From positions 62,001-126,000 of the forward strand of contig SUZD01000005.1 in NCBI GenBank assembly GCA_015060105.1: a stretch of DNA of 64,000 bases. The letters run 5' to 3'. A program made the position numbers and the translations under genes. Positions 22,507 to 30,847 of the stretch are shown here, in pieces. Source of the stretch: Rikenellaceae bacterium (lineage in GTDB: Bacteria; Bacteroidota; Bacteroidia; Bacteroidales; Rikenellaceae). The notes under the pieces were generated by a model. It did no database searches, had not been told where the DNA came from, and worked only from the letters and a program-made list of their open reading frames with translations. Numbering within the stretch: the first letter of the stretch is position 1; every line of letters starts with the position of its first letter.

Positions 22507-24324
22507 CTATCGCACTCGGATAGTATAGTCGGGGTTGTAGCCAACCACAACCCACTCGGTATTGACATGGCTTTGTGAGCCATTCTTGGGTACATAGTGG
22601 TATGGCGATTGCAGCAACTCGTTGCCAAGCGAGTTAATACGATCATCGAAACTGCTGCCAGGAGTGAACAACGCCTTAACAAACGATTTGGTCACGTCAT
22701 AACCCTTGTAGGAGTAGAGCGACGGCATTTCGTTGTAAGCCGCAATGTAGCGAGCGTCAAAGTTGCGGATACGGCTATTGGTGCGGTCGGCATGGTACGA
22801 TGCGACAAAGTGAACTCCGAGTTTGAAGTACAGGTTCTTGTCGAGTGCATTGTAACGAAGCCAGCGCGACGAGCCCAAAACTTGGATTGGGGTGGTGCGC
22901 GATGTACGAGCCGAGGTGTTGTTGTATGCCGAACTTATACTTGCCAAAGTCTTATCGACCGACATCTCGTCGGCGGCCAACACAACAAACAGGTTGGGCT
23001 TATTCCAATCGATAATCTCGACAATTTTGCCCGCGTCGGTTGCGCTGTCGTAGTGGTAACGAAGGTGGGGCGTATCGCTCAACCACTCCTTGACCTCGGC
23101 AGCAAACTCTGCATCATCTTTGGGGCTCGAAACGACCACAATATTGCCCGACGAGGTAATCAGCGAGTCGAGTTTTTCGAACTTGAACTCGGCATCGGGA
23201 GCCGCCTGAAATAACACCTTGCTCGAAGCCTTGATGCTCGAAAGCGGCGATATTACGGGTATGTTTTTGGCCTCGGCGTAGTGCAGCACGGGCGCCAACT
23301 CGTCGTTATATACGGGACCAATCACGAGGTCCACGCTATCGAACGAAGGGGTGCTGACAATCTCGGCAACTTTGGCCTGCTTGCGCTCGGTGTTGAACAC
23401 TTGCAGATTGACCGAAAGTCCGTCTTGCTTAATCTCGTCCAAAGCAACCAGAACGCCCTGATAGAAATCCAAGAAGTTGCGGTCGCTCTTCTCGATACCA
23501 CGCAACGGCAACATCAACGCAACTTCGGCCGTGTGGTTTTTCGACAACGGCGAGGACATCACATCTGACGGAGTGACAACCAGCGGAGCCGACAACGACA
23601 ACAATGAATCGGCCTTGACAACCACCTGCGTTGATACTTGATTGGGGATACGAATCATCGACAGCAGTTTGAGGTTGCCATCGACAATGTTGTTTGCCGC
23701 AGTAATCGAATCAATGGGAATGTTATATTGTTTCGACAGCGAATACAGTGTTTCGCCCGGACGTACAATGTGGTATTGCGCATCGTCCGACACGCTGTTT
23801 ATAGCCTCGCGGTACTCCTCCCATTGTTGTTTAATCTGCATAGGCGAGGCGTCACCCTGCTCCTTTTTGCGGATATAGAGTGCTGCGCCCTCGGGCAGAT
23901 GCAACGGATCGACCTCGCGGTTGTCGTCGATAAGCGACGAGAGGGGTATTCCGTATAGTTTCGATATTGAGTAAGCCGTTTCGCCCTTTTGTACGATGTG
24001 TTGGCGGAAGCCTTTGCGCGGAGCAGCGACCTTGCTCTCCTTGCGGACAACCGACGCTTCGGGCATAACGGGTATCTTGATTATCTGACCAACCTTCAAA
24101 CCCTCGCTTGTCAGAGGGTTATGGCGTATGATTACCGTGTCGGCAACGTTATAAACCTTGCCGATAGAGTAGAAGGTGTCGCCCTTCTGTATGTGGTGGA
24201 CATAGAAGTCCTCGCCGGCAATACGCACTTTGGCCTCCGACCGCACGGTTTGCGCCTCGGCCGACAAGCAAGTCAGCAAGCACATAACCATCGAAACAAA
24301 GATACTTTTTGAGGCTTTAATCAT
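22507..24324 (-). CDS. Exported protein with three LysM domains and a PBP1-like C-terminal domain
   Basis: I start at ATG 24324 (MIKASKSIFVSMVM), giving 605 aa with a signal peptide ending about AEAQ (25); an in-frame ATG at 24363 would put 13 odd residues before it and overlap the upstream gene. Three LysM peptidoglycan-binding modules lie at about 41-85 (HHIQKGDTFYSIGKVY), 108-152 (HIVQKGETAYSISKLYG) and 184-227 (HIVRPGETLYSLSKQYN). Residues about 265-600 look like a type 1 periplasmic-binding fold (VALMLPLRG, VIGPVYNDELAPVL, IPVISPLSS), as in LpoA-type or ABC-receptor domains. A role in wall sensing or synthase regulation is inferred. It is the last gene of the dnaN operon, 5 bp after the exonuclease. 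Confidence 0.88.
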   Translation of the reverse strand: MIKASKSIFVSMVMCLLTCLSAEAQTVRSEAKVRIAGEDFYVHHIQKGDTFYSIGKVYNVADTVIIRHNPLTSEGLKVGQIIKIPVMPEASVVRKESKVAAPRKGFRQHIVQKGETAYSISKLYGIPLSSLIDDNREVDPLHLPEGAALYIRKKEQGDASPMQIKQQWEEYREAINSVSDDAQYHIVRPGETLYSLSKQYNIPIDSITAANNIVDGNLKLLSMIRIPNQVSTQVVVKADSLLSLSAPLVVTPSDVMSSPLSKNHTAEVALMLPLRGIEKSDRNFLDFYQGVLVALDEIKQDGLSVNLQVFNTERKQAKVAEIVSTPSFDSVDLVIGPVYNDELAPVLHYAEAKNIPVISPLSSIKASSKVLFQAAPDAEFKFEKLDSLITSSGNIVVVSSPKDDAEFAAEVKEWLSDTPHLRYHYDSATDAGKIVEIIDWNKPNLFVVLAADEMSVDKTLASISSAYNNTSARTSRTTPIQVLGSSRWLRYNALDKNLYFKLGVHFVASYHADRTNSRIRNFDARYIAAYNEMPSLYSYKGYDVTKSFVKALFTPGSSFDDRINSLGNELLQSPYHYVPKNGSQSHVNTEWVVVGYNPDYTIRVR

Positions 24325-24329
24325 AACTA

Positions 24330-25094
24330 TTATTTTTTGAGTCGAAGATAGATTTCGGTGCAAACCTTCTTGGTGTAGGCGGGGAAATCACTCTTCATAA
24401 TCCAATCGTAGTAGGTGTGCTCCTTGCGGAAAACCTCCTCGACGCTCTTGCCCTTGTGTTGTCCGAAAGCAAACACCTCGACACCCTTGTCGTCATAGAC
24501 GATGCGACCGGCAAAGTCGGCGGTAGGCTTCTGCTCGCTGAACTTGGCAAGCCACTCAACATCGTTTTCCAACTCGGGATAGCGGTCGAGTTGCGCCTCC
24601 AACACCTCACAAGTGGCAAGCGTATCGGCTTCGGCTGCGTGAGCATTTTCGAGGCTCTTGCCGCAGTAGAACTTATACGCAGCAACAAGTGTACGTTGCT
24701 CCATCTTGTAGAAGATGTTTTGCACGTCGATAAACTTGCGGCCACGAAGGTCAATATCGACACCAACACGCATAAACTCCTCGACCAACATCGGAACATC
24801 GAACTTGTTGGAGTTGTATCCCGCAAAGTCGCAACCCTCGATATAAGCTGCCAACGACTTTGCCAACTGGCGGAAAGTCGGGCAATCCTTTACATCGTCG
24901 TCGGTAATGCCGTGTACCGCCGTAGCCTCGGCAGGAATGGGCATTTCGGGGTTGATGCGACGGGTCTTGACCTCGCGGTCGCCATTGGGCAACAACTTAA
25001 CCATCGCAATCTCGATGATGCGGTCGTGTCCAACATCGACGCCCGTAGTTTCGAGGTCGAAAAAGACTATCGGATTTTTAAGCTTTAGTTTCAT
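24330..25094 (-). CDS. DnaQ-type 3'-5' exonuclease
   Basis: A 254-aa DEDDh exonuclease of the DnaQ/PolC-epsilon kind. Exo I is FFDLETTGVD (D12, E14 region), Exo II includes HGITDDDV and AGYNSNKFDVPML, Exo III HAAEADTLAT supplies the catalytic His and Asp (about 160-168). A C-terminal extension (about 180-254) includes FGQHKGKSVEEV and YYDWIMKSDFP, seen in Bacteroidales homologues. It may act as a proofreading or repair nuclease; being separate from polC/dnaE does not tell which. Its ATG lies inside the 3' end of dnaN (17-bp overlap), so the two are translationally coupled. Confidence 0.9.
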   Translation of the reverse strand: MKLKLKNPIVFFDLETTGVDVGHDRIIEIAMVKLLPNGDREVKTRRINPEMPIPAEATAVHGITDDDVKDCPTFRQLAKSLAAYIEGCDFAGYNSNKFDVPMLVEEFMRVGVDIDLRGRKFIDVQNIFYKMEQRTLVAAYKFYCGKSLENAHAAEADTLATCEVLEAQLDRYPELENDVEWLAKFSEQKPTADFAGRIVYDDKGVEVFAFGQHKGKSVEEVFRKEHTYYDWIMKSDFPAYTKKVCTEIYLRLKK

Positions 25095-26223
25095 CTTCGG
25101 GCAACATCATCGGCATAAGCAACATCAAAATCGAGAAAGTGGGCTTCTCGTCAGCCTCGTAAACAGGTTTGAATACGCCCGCGCGAGTGTGGTCGCCCAG
25201 CTCGATAAGCACGCTTTGGGTGTCGGTGTTCGAGAGAATCTCCACCAAGAAGGTCGATTTGAAACCTATAACGATAGGTGTTCCCTCGTACTCGCACGAG
25301 ATATTCTCGGTTGCCGACATCGAGTAGTCGCGGTCTTGTGCCACAAGGTTGATTTTGTCGCCATTGATGCTCATTTTGATAAGGTTTGTTGCTTGCGACG
25401 AGCAAACGGCAACACGTTTGATACCGTTCAACAACTCGCTGCGATCAACAACCACGCGGTTCGAGTTATTTTGCGGAATAACCGAGTTGTATTTGGGATA
25501 AGTACCCTCAATCAAGTGGCAAACCAATGTGAAGTCGCCGATGTGGAACATCGCATTCTTGTTGTCAAATTCGGTGTGGATAGCGCCCTCCTCACGAACC
25601 AACGCAGCCTTCAAAAGGTTGGCGGGTTTCTTGGGGAGAATGAACGAAGCGGTAAGGCCCGATTCGAGTTGTGCGCTATACTTCACAAGTTTGTGAGCGT
25701 CGGTGGCAACGAAGGTTACCTCGCTCGGCTCGATGTTTACAAAAATGCTGTTCATCACGGGACGGAGCTCGCCTTCGGCGGTTGCGAAGATGGTCTTGTT
25801 GATACCATCAACCAACAAATCAACGTCCATATCCAATGCTACTTTGGCGTCCGAAAGCATAGGAACGGTGGGGTAGCTCAAACCCGAAAGGCCGGGAATC
25901 GAAATCTCACCGGTCGCCCAACGGATATTGATTTTCCAAGTCTCTGTATCAACCGAGATAGTCAGGGGTTGCTCCGAGAACTCTTTGAGCGTATCCAACA
26001 TACGTTTGTAGGGAGCGGCAACAACGCCCTCTTTTTCGACGCCATCAACCTTTACTTTGCCGATGAAGGTGGTTTCGAGGTCCGAAGCGGTCACTTTGAG
26101 GGTGTCGCCTTGCAACTCAAACAGGAAGTAGTCGAGAATGGGCAGTGTGTTTTTGCTGCTGATAACTTTACCCGTTGTCGAGAGCACCGACAGCAGGGCA
26201 GAACTTGATACTGTAAATTTCAT
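25078..26223 (-). CDS. dnaN: DNA polymerase III beta subunit (sliding clamp)
   Basis: Ring-shaped processivity clamp of the replicase, 381 aa. Three tandem clamp folds are recognisable; N-terminus KFTVSSSALLSVLSTTGKVI, conserved LPILDYFLFE (about 26-35), and the C-terminal domain ending in a run of Met/Leu/Pro (LMLLMPMML) that carries the conserved M-P-M element near the hydrophobic binding cleft. dnaN is not next to dnaA here, as is common in Bacteroidota. Transcription is likely from the phosphorylase promoter (32-bp gap) and continues into the exonuclease and LysM genes. Confidence 0.97.
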   Translation of the reverse strand: MKFTVSSSALLSVLSTTGKVISSKNTLPILDYFLFELQGDTLKVTASDLETTFIGKVKVDGVEKEGVVAAPYKRMLDTLKEFSEQPLTISVDTETWKINIRWATGEISIPGLSGLSYPTVPMLSDAKVALDMDVDLLVDGINKTIFATAEGELRPVMNSIFVNIEPSEVTFVATDAHKLVKYSAQLESGLTASFILPKKPANLLKAALVREEGAIHTEFDNKNAMFHIGDFTLVCHLIEGTYPKYNSVIPQNNSNRVVVDRSELLNGIKRVAVCSSQATNLIKMSINGDKINLVAQDRDYSMSATENISCEYEGTPIVIGFKSTFLVEILSNTDTQSVLIELGDHTRAGVFKPVYEADEKPTFSILMLLMPMMLPEDETKA

Positions 26224-26255
26224 TGTTGTATTATCTTTTTGCTTTTTGTTTCACT

Positions 26256-27134
26256 CTAAATTGTCGCAAGTTTGTCGAGCGCCATCTCGACCATCTGACG
26301 AACAAACGGTTTGTAGTCGGTGTTGGCCTCACCCGCCACGCGTTGTGCAATGATGGTGCAGATGGTAATTGCGCGGTGTCCGAGCAGTGCTGCAAGTCCC
26401 GCCAAAGCCGAACCCTCCATCTCGTAGTTGGTGATGCGGCGACCGTTGAACTCAAACGACTCGATAGCCTCGTTTACTCCCGTGCCCAGCGCAGGCTCGA
26501 TGCGAACATAGCGACCTTGCGGGCCGTAGAATCCCGGAGCCGAAATCGTGATACCCTCAACGGTCGAGTCGCGGAATAAATCGACGAGTTCTTTGGCAGC
26601 ATTGACAAAGTATGGCGCAGGCAGTTGCTCTCGCCACGACATATGCTCCACAAAGGCGCGTTCAATCTCCAAATCGCACACGCTGTCGCGGCCGGCATAG
26701 TAGTTGAGCAGTCCGTCGAATCCCACCGAGGTTGCACTCATCAGAAATGTTCCCAACGGGAGGTCTGCCTGCAAAGCGCCCGAAGTACCCAATCTGACGA
26801 GGTTGAGTGTGCGGTGCTCGGGTTTAACCTGACGGCTCTCGAAGTCGATATTGACAAGCGCATCGAGCTCCGTTACCACGATGTCGATGTTGTCGGTGCC
26901 GATACCTGTCGAGAGTACGCTGAGTCGTTTACCCTTGTAGGCTCCCGTTACTGTTCGAAATTCGCGGCTTGCAACCTCGCACTCGCGCTCCTCGAACATC
27001 GAAGCCACCATATCCACGCGACCGGGGTCGCCGACCAGAATTACCGTGTCGGCAAGTTGTTCGGGGCGCAAATGGAGATGGAAAATCGAGCCATCACCAT
27101 TGATAATCAGTTCGGAAGACGGAATTGTTCTCAT
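26256..27134 (-). CDS. Nucleoside phosphorylase (PNP/UDP family)
   Basis: A 292-aa enzyme of the PNP_UDP_1 superfamily, which splits nucleosides with phosphate to base and ribose-1-phosphate. Visible features: the phosphate-binding GDPGRV (about 35-40), STGIGTDNIDIVVTEL (about 74-89), LVRLGTSGALQ (about 111-121), and the C-terminal nucleoside-binding region YEMEGSALAGLAALLG (about 235-250). The closest type I recall is the Bacteroidales uridine phosphorylase-like group, but base preference is not certain. It is the first gene of the dnaN operon. Confidence 0.88.
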   Translation of the reverse strand: MRTIPSSELIINGDGSIFHLHLRPEQLADTVILVGDPGRVDMVASMFEERECEVASREFRTVTGAYKGKRLSVLSTGIGTDNIDIVVTELDALVNIDFESRQVKPEHRTLNLVRLGTSGALQADLPLGTFLMSATSVGFDGLLNYYAGRDSVCDLEIERAFVEHMSWREQLPAPYFVNAAKELVDLFRDSTVEGITISAPGFYGPQGRYVRIEPALGTGVNEAIESFEFNGRRITNYEMEGSALAGLAALLGHRAITICTIIAQRVAGEANTDYKPFVRQMVEMALDKLATI

Positions 27135-27192
27135 AATGCACGTATTTTGTTTTGGTTTTTTAACCCAAAAACACTATCTTGCAACTAATTTA

Positions 27193-27222
27193 CAAAAATA
27201 AAAATTCTTTGCGAAAATTCAA
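27193..27222 (-). promoter_or_regulatory. Predicted promoter of the phosphorylase-dnaN operon
   Basis: Minus strand: -7 TATTTTTG (27200-27193) with TTG at 27222-27220, spacer 19 nt; 58 bp upstream of the ATG at 27134. Confidence 0.6.
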
Positions 27223-27248
27223 AATAACAAATATCAAAAACAACAGCT

Positions 27249-28640
27249 ATGACTCTTATTAAATCAATCTCGGGTATTCGCGGTACAATTGGCGGAGCGA
27301 TTGGCGACAATTTGACCCCCATCGACATCGTTAAATTTACTGCGGCTTATGCCCGTTTTATTGCCGAGAGCAGTGCCAAAGAGCGAATTACCATTGTTGT
27401 AGGTCGTGACGCCCGCTTGTCGGGACAGATGGTTGCCGACATTATTGAGGGTACACTTATCGGTTGTGGTGTCGATGTTATAGACCTTGGTCTTTGCACC
27501 ACTCCCGGAACGGAATTGGCGGTTACGGCGCACAAAGCCGATGGCGGTATCATCATCACCGCAAGCCACAATCCCAAGCAGTGGAATGCACTCAAATTGC
27601 TCAACGCACGTGGCGAGTTTTTGAGTGACGCCGAGGGTAAGCAGGTGCTGGCTATTGCTGCCGAGGAGTCGTTCCGTTTTGTCGAGATAGACTCTATTGG
27701 CAAGGTTGTTCTTCGCACCAACTTCGATCAGGCGCACATCGACTCGGTGTTGGCTCTGCCGTTGGTTGATGTCGAGGCTGTTAAGGCCCGCAAATTCCGT
27801 GTTGTGGTCGATGCGGTGAACTCGGTTGGTGGCGTTGTCATTCCCAAGTTGTTGGAGCAACTCGGAGCCGAGGTTATCTGCTTGAACTGCACCCCCGATG
27901 GTAACTTTGCTCACAACCCCGAGCCCATTCCTGCCAACCTGACCGAAATCTCCGAGGCAGTACGCACAAATGGTGCCGATTTGGGTGTTGTTGTCGATCC
28001 CGATGTCGATCGTCTGGCTCTGGTTTGCGAGGACGGCTCGATGTTTGGCGAGGAGTACACGCTGGTTGCCGTTGCCGACTATGTGTTGTCGAAAACTCCC
28101 GGAAACACCGTGTCGAACCTATCGTCGTCGCGTGCCTTGCGTGATGTGACCGTTGCTCGTGGAGGCTCGTATAGCGCTGCGGCTGTGGGCGAGGTTAATG
28201 TTACAACCGAGATGAAGCGTACGGGTGCAATCATCGGTGGCGAGGGCAATGGCGGAATCATCTACCCCGAGTCGCACTATGGTCGTGATGCTCTTGTGGG
28301 TGTTGCTCTGTTCCTCACTTTGTTGGCCGAGCGTGGTTGCTCGATGACCGCATTGAAGGCGACATACCCCCAATACGAAATCTCGAAAAACCGTATCGAT
28401 TTGACACCCGACATCGACGTTGATGCAGTGTTGGCGACCATCAAACAAAAGTATGCTTCGGAGCAGGTAACCGACATCGATGGCGTGAAAATTGACTTTG
28501 CCGACGAGTGGGTACACCTCCGCAAATCGAACACCGAGCCTATCATTCGCATTTATAGCGAGAGCGCAACAATGGCCTCGGCCGATGCACTTGTCGAGCG
28601 TATCATTGCCGACATTAAGGAGATATGTAATATTCAGTAA
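27249..28640 (+). CDS. glmM: Phosphoglucosamine mutase (phosphohexomutase family)
   Basis: 463-aa alpha-D-phosphohexomutase. It most likely converts glucosamine-6-phosphate to glucosamine-1-phosphate for peptidoglycan and LPS precursors. Motifs: GIRGTIG at the start, the catalytic phosphoserine loop ITASHNPKQWNALK (about 98-111), the metal-binding DPDVDRLAL (about 250-258), the sugar-specificity loop GGEGNGGIIYPE (about 325-336) and the phosphate-binding RKSNTEPIIRIYSE near 430. Phosphomannomutase is the main alternative; the GEGNGG loop is compatible with GlmM as annotated in Bacteroides. An M20 peptidase gene follows 16 bp later. Confidence 0.9.
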   Translation: MTLIKSISGIRGTIGGAIGDNLTPIDIVKFTAAYARFIAESSAKERITIVVGRDARLSGQMVADIIEGTLIGCGVDVIDLGLCTTPGTELAVTAHKADGGIIITASHNPKQWNALKLLNARGEFLSDAEGKQVLAIAAEESFRFVEIDSIGKVVLRTNFDQAHIDSVLALPLVDVEAVKARKFRVVVDAVNSVGGVVIPKLLEQLGAEVICLNCTPDGNFAHNPEPIPANLTEISEAVRTNGADLGVVVDPDVDRLALVCEDGSMFGEEYTLVAVADYVLSKTPGNTVSNLSSSRALRDVTVARGGSYSAAAVGEVNVTTEMKRTGAIIGGEGNGGIIYPESHYGRDALVGVALFLTLLAERGCSMTALKATYPQYEISKNRIDLTPDIDVDAVLATIKQKYASEQVTDIDGVKIDFADEWVHLRKSNTEPIIRIYSESATMASADALVERIIADIKEICNIQ

Positions 28641-28656
28641 ATCAAAAACTTCCGAT

Positions 28657-30021
28657 ATGAAACAACAAGCCTACATTGACGCCAATAAAGAGCGTTTTCT
28701 TGATGAACTTTTCGACCTGTTGCGTATCCCTTCGATTAGCGCGCAGAGTGCTCACAAACCCGATATGGTACGTTGTGCCGAGTGGTTGCGTGAGTCGCTT
28801 CTGAAAGCGGGTGCCGAGCGTGCCGAGGTGATGCCAACCGAGGGTAATCCTGTGGTGTATGCCGAGCGCATTATCGACCCTGCAAAACCGACCGTTTTGG
28901 TCTATGGTCACTATGACGTTATGCCCGTTGATCCTCGTGAGGAGTGGCGTACCGAGCCGTTTGAGCCTGTGGTTAAAGATGGTCGCATCTGGGGTCGTGG
29001 TGCCGACGACGACAAGGGACAACTCTATATGCACGCCAAAGCATTCGAAACAATGGTTGCAACCGAAACCCTGCCTTGCAACGTCAAATTTATGCTCGAA
29101 GGCGAGGAGGAGATTGGCTCGGCAAGCCTTTATAAATGGTGTGCCGACCACAAAGAGATGTTGGCTGCCGATGTAATCTTGGTGTCGGATACAAGTATGC
29201 TCGGTATGGAGACTCCGAGTATCACTTGCGGTCTGCGCGGTATCGCCTATATGCAGGTCGAGGTGCAAGGCCCCAACAAAGACCTCCACTCGGGACTCTT
29301 TGGTGGTGCGGTTGCAAACCCTGCAAATGTGCTCTCGAAGATGATTGCATCGCTCGTCGATGAGAACGGACACATCACAATCCCCGGCTTCTACGACGAT
29401 GTTCGCCTGCTTACTGATGAGGAGCGCACCGCATTCAATAGCGCGCCTTTCGACATCGAGCGTTACAAACAAAACATCAATATCCCCGATGTTGCTGGCG
29501 AGGAGGGTTATTCGACTATGGAGCGCACTGGCGTTCGCCCCTCGCTCGATGTGAACGGCATTTGGGGTGGCTATACCGACGAGGGAACCAAAACCATCAT
29601 TCCCGCCAAGGCATCTGCCAAAATCTCGATGCGTCTTGTTCCTAACCAAGACCACGAAACCATCAGCCGTCTGTTTTCCGAGCATTTCAAGGCGATTGCA
29701 CCCGCTGGTGTGACCGTCAAGGTTGAGGCGTTGCACGGTGGCGCGCCTTATGTTACCCCGACCGACCTGCCCGCATATAAGGCTGCCGAGAAGGCGGTTG
29801 AGGATACCTTTGGCAAAAAACCTCTGCCTTTCTATTCGGGAGGAAGTATTCCGATTATCAGCGGTTTCGAGAAGATTCTCGGCATCAAATCGGTGCTTAT
29901 GGGCTTCGGTTTGGATATCGATGCAATCCACTCGCCCAACGAGAGTTACGGTCTTGAAAACTTCTACAAGGGTATCTCGACAATCGTTAAGTTCTATCAA
30001 TATTTTGCCGAGAGCAAATAG
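28657..30021 (+). CDS. M20-family dipeptidase
   Basis: A 454-aa zinc metallopeptidase of the M20A/CNDP-like group. I start at ATG 28657 (MKQQAYIDANKERF), since the longer reading would overlap the mutase gene. Catalytic elements: metal ligand H in YGHYDVMPVDP (about 88-97), GRGADDDKGQ (about 119-128, bridging Asp), general base E in EGEEEIGS (about 155), and a C-terminal His in DAIHSPNESYG (about 427). No signal peptide, so it is cytosolic; it probably splits dipeptides or N-acyl amino acids. It is probably co-transcribed with glmM and followed by a strong terminator. Confidence 0.93.
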   Translation: MKQQAYIDANKERFLDELFDLLRIPSISAQSAHKPDMVRCAEWLRESLLKAGAERAEVMPTEGNPVVYAERIIDPAKPTVLVYGHYDVMPVDPREEWRTEPFEPVVKDGRIWGRGADDDKGQLYMHAKAFETMVATETLPCNVKFMLEGEEEIGSASLYKWCADHKEMLAADVILVSDTSMLGMETPSITCGLRGIAYMQVEVQGPNKDLHSGLFGGAVANPANVLSKMIASLVDENGHITIPGFYDDVRLLTDEERTAFNSAPFDIERYKQNINIPDVAGEEGYSTMERTGVRPSLDVNGIWGGYTDEGTKTIIPAKASAKISMRLVPNQDHETISRLFSEHFKAIAPAGVTVKVEALHGGAPYVTPTDLPAYKAAEKAVEDTFGKKPLPFYSGGSIPIISGFEKILGIKSVLMGFGLDIDAIHSPNESYGLENFYKGISTIVKFYQYFAESK

Positions 30022-30034
30022 AGCTTACGGCTAC

Positions 30035-30080
30035 AATAAGAAAGAGGGTGTCCACGTCGGACACCCTCTTTCTTATTATA
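30035..30080. terminator. Strong bidirectional terminator
   Basis: AATAAGAAAGAGGGTGTCC (30035-30053) pairs without mismatch with 30059-30077 over a 5-nt loop: a 19-bp perfect stem. It serves both the M20 gene (plus) and the DUF4923 gene (minus). Confidence 0.93.
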
Positions 30081-30091
30081 TATAATAGGTA

Positions 30092-30829
30092 TTACTTCGT
30101 AAAACTAAAACCTATCATCATACCATCGTAACCCTCGGTCAATTTGCCAATCGACGCGAGTGTCGAGTTTTTGCTCGACGAGATGGTGTTTTGTACCAAC
30201 TTCAAGAGTTTATCAGCATTTCCCACCAAGTCGATATTCGACCCTGTTTTGGTCAGCGTCATTGTGTGTTTCACAAGGTCGCCCAATCGGCCTTGTCCGA
30301 AGTGGAAGGTAATCTCTTTGGTCTCGGGGTTAAGCTCATAGGTACCTTTAACGGTGCGCTTGCCGATTGTCATCACAAACGATTTATCCTCGTTGAAGGT
30401 GTATGACATAGAGCCCTCTTTAAGACCAATCTTTGCAAGACCTTCGGCGAGTTTTCCTTCAATCATCGAGGCCGCAGCGGTAGCGCCTGCTTGTTTGAGC
30501 AAATCCTCCTCGGAGGTGAACTGAACGGCGGGTTTCGAGTAGGTCCAAGTACCAACAATGCTCTCCTCGCTAACTTGTGTTCCGAGCACAGCGCCGAGCA
30601 ACGAACTTGCCAAGTTACCAAGCGCACTTGTGGTAGTGTTGCTGGTAGTCGAGGTGGTTGTAGCCTCGGTGCTGGTTGTTGTGTTGCTTGTTGCGTTGGT
30701 TATCGCTTGTGTCGCTGCTTCGGTAGCCGCCTTTGTGGCAGCCTGTTTGAGCAGGTCTTTGAAACTTTGCGCCTCTGCCACCGATACCGAGCAAATCAGC
30801 ACGGCAGCAATCATAAACAATTTCTTCAT
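30092..30829 (-). CDS. DUF4923-family exported protein
   Basis: A 245-aa protein with a signal peptide (MKKLFMIAAVLICSVSVAEAQ). Residues about 30-70 form an Ala/Thr/Ser/Asn-rich low-complexity stretch (many ATEAAT and TTTST repeats), probably a flexible linker. The C-terminal domain (about 88-245) is of the lipocalin-like type seen in DUF4923: an opening IVGTWTYSKPAVQF, then several beta strands (SMSYTFNEDKSFVMTIG, KGTYELNPETKEITFHF). Function unknown. It follows tkt by 18 bp, the last gene of the clpP-clpX-tkt run. Confidence 0.8.
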   Translation of the reverse strand: MKKLFMIAAVLICSVSVAEAQSFKDLLKQAATKAATEAATQAITNATSNTTTSTEATTTSTTSNTTTSALGNLASSLLGAVLGTQVSEESIVGTWTYSKPAVQFTSEEDLLKQAGATAAASMIEGKLAEGLAKIGLKEGSMSYTFNEDKSFVMTIGKRTVKGTYELNPETKEITFHFGQGRLGDLVKHTMTLTKTGSNIDLVGNADKLLKLVQNTISSSKNSTLASIGKLTEGYDGMMIGFSFTK

Positions 30830-30847
30830 CTTACGTGTAGTTTTTTA

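Noticed and set aside
28492-28656. Upstream extension of the M20 dipeptidase
   Set aside because: It overlaps the glmM 3' end in another frame and has no homology; ATG 28657 gives a normal start.
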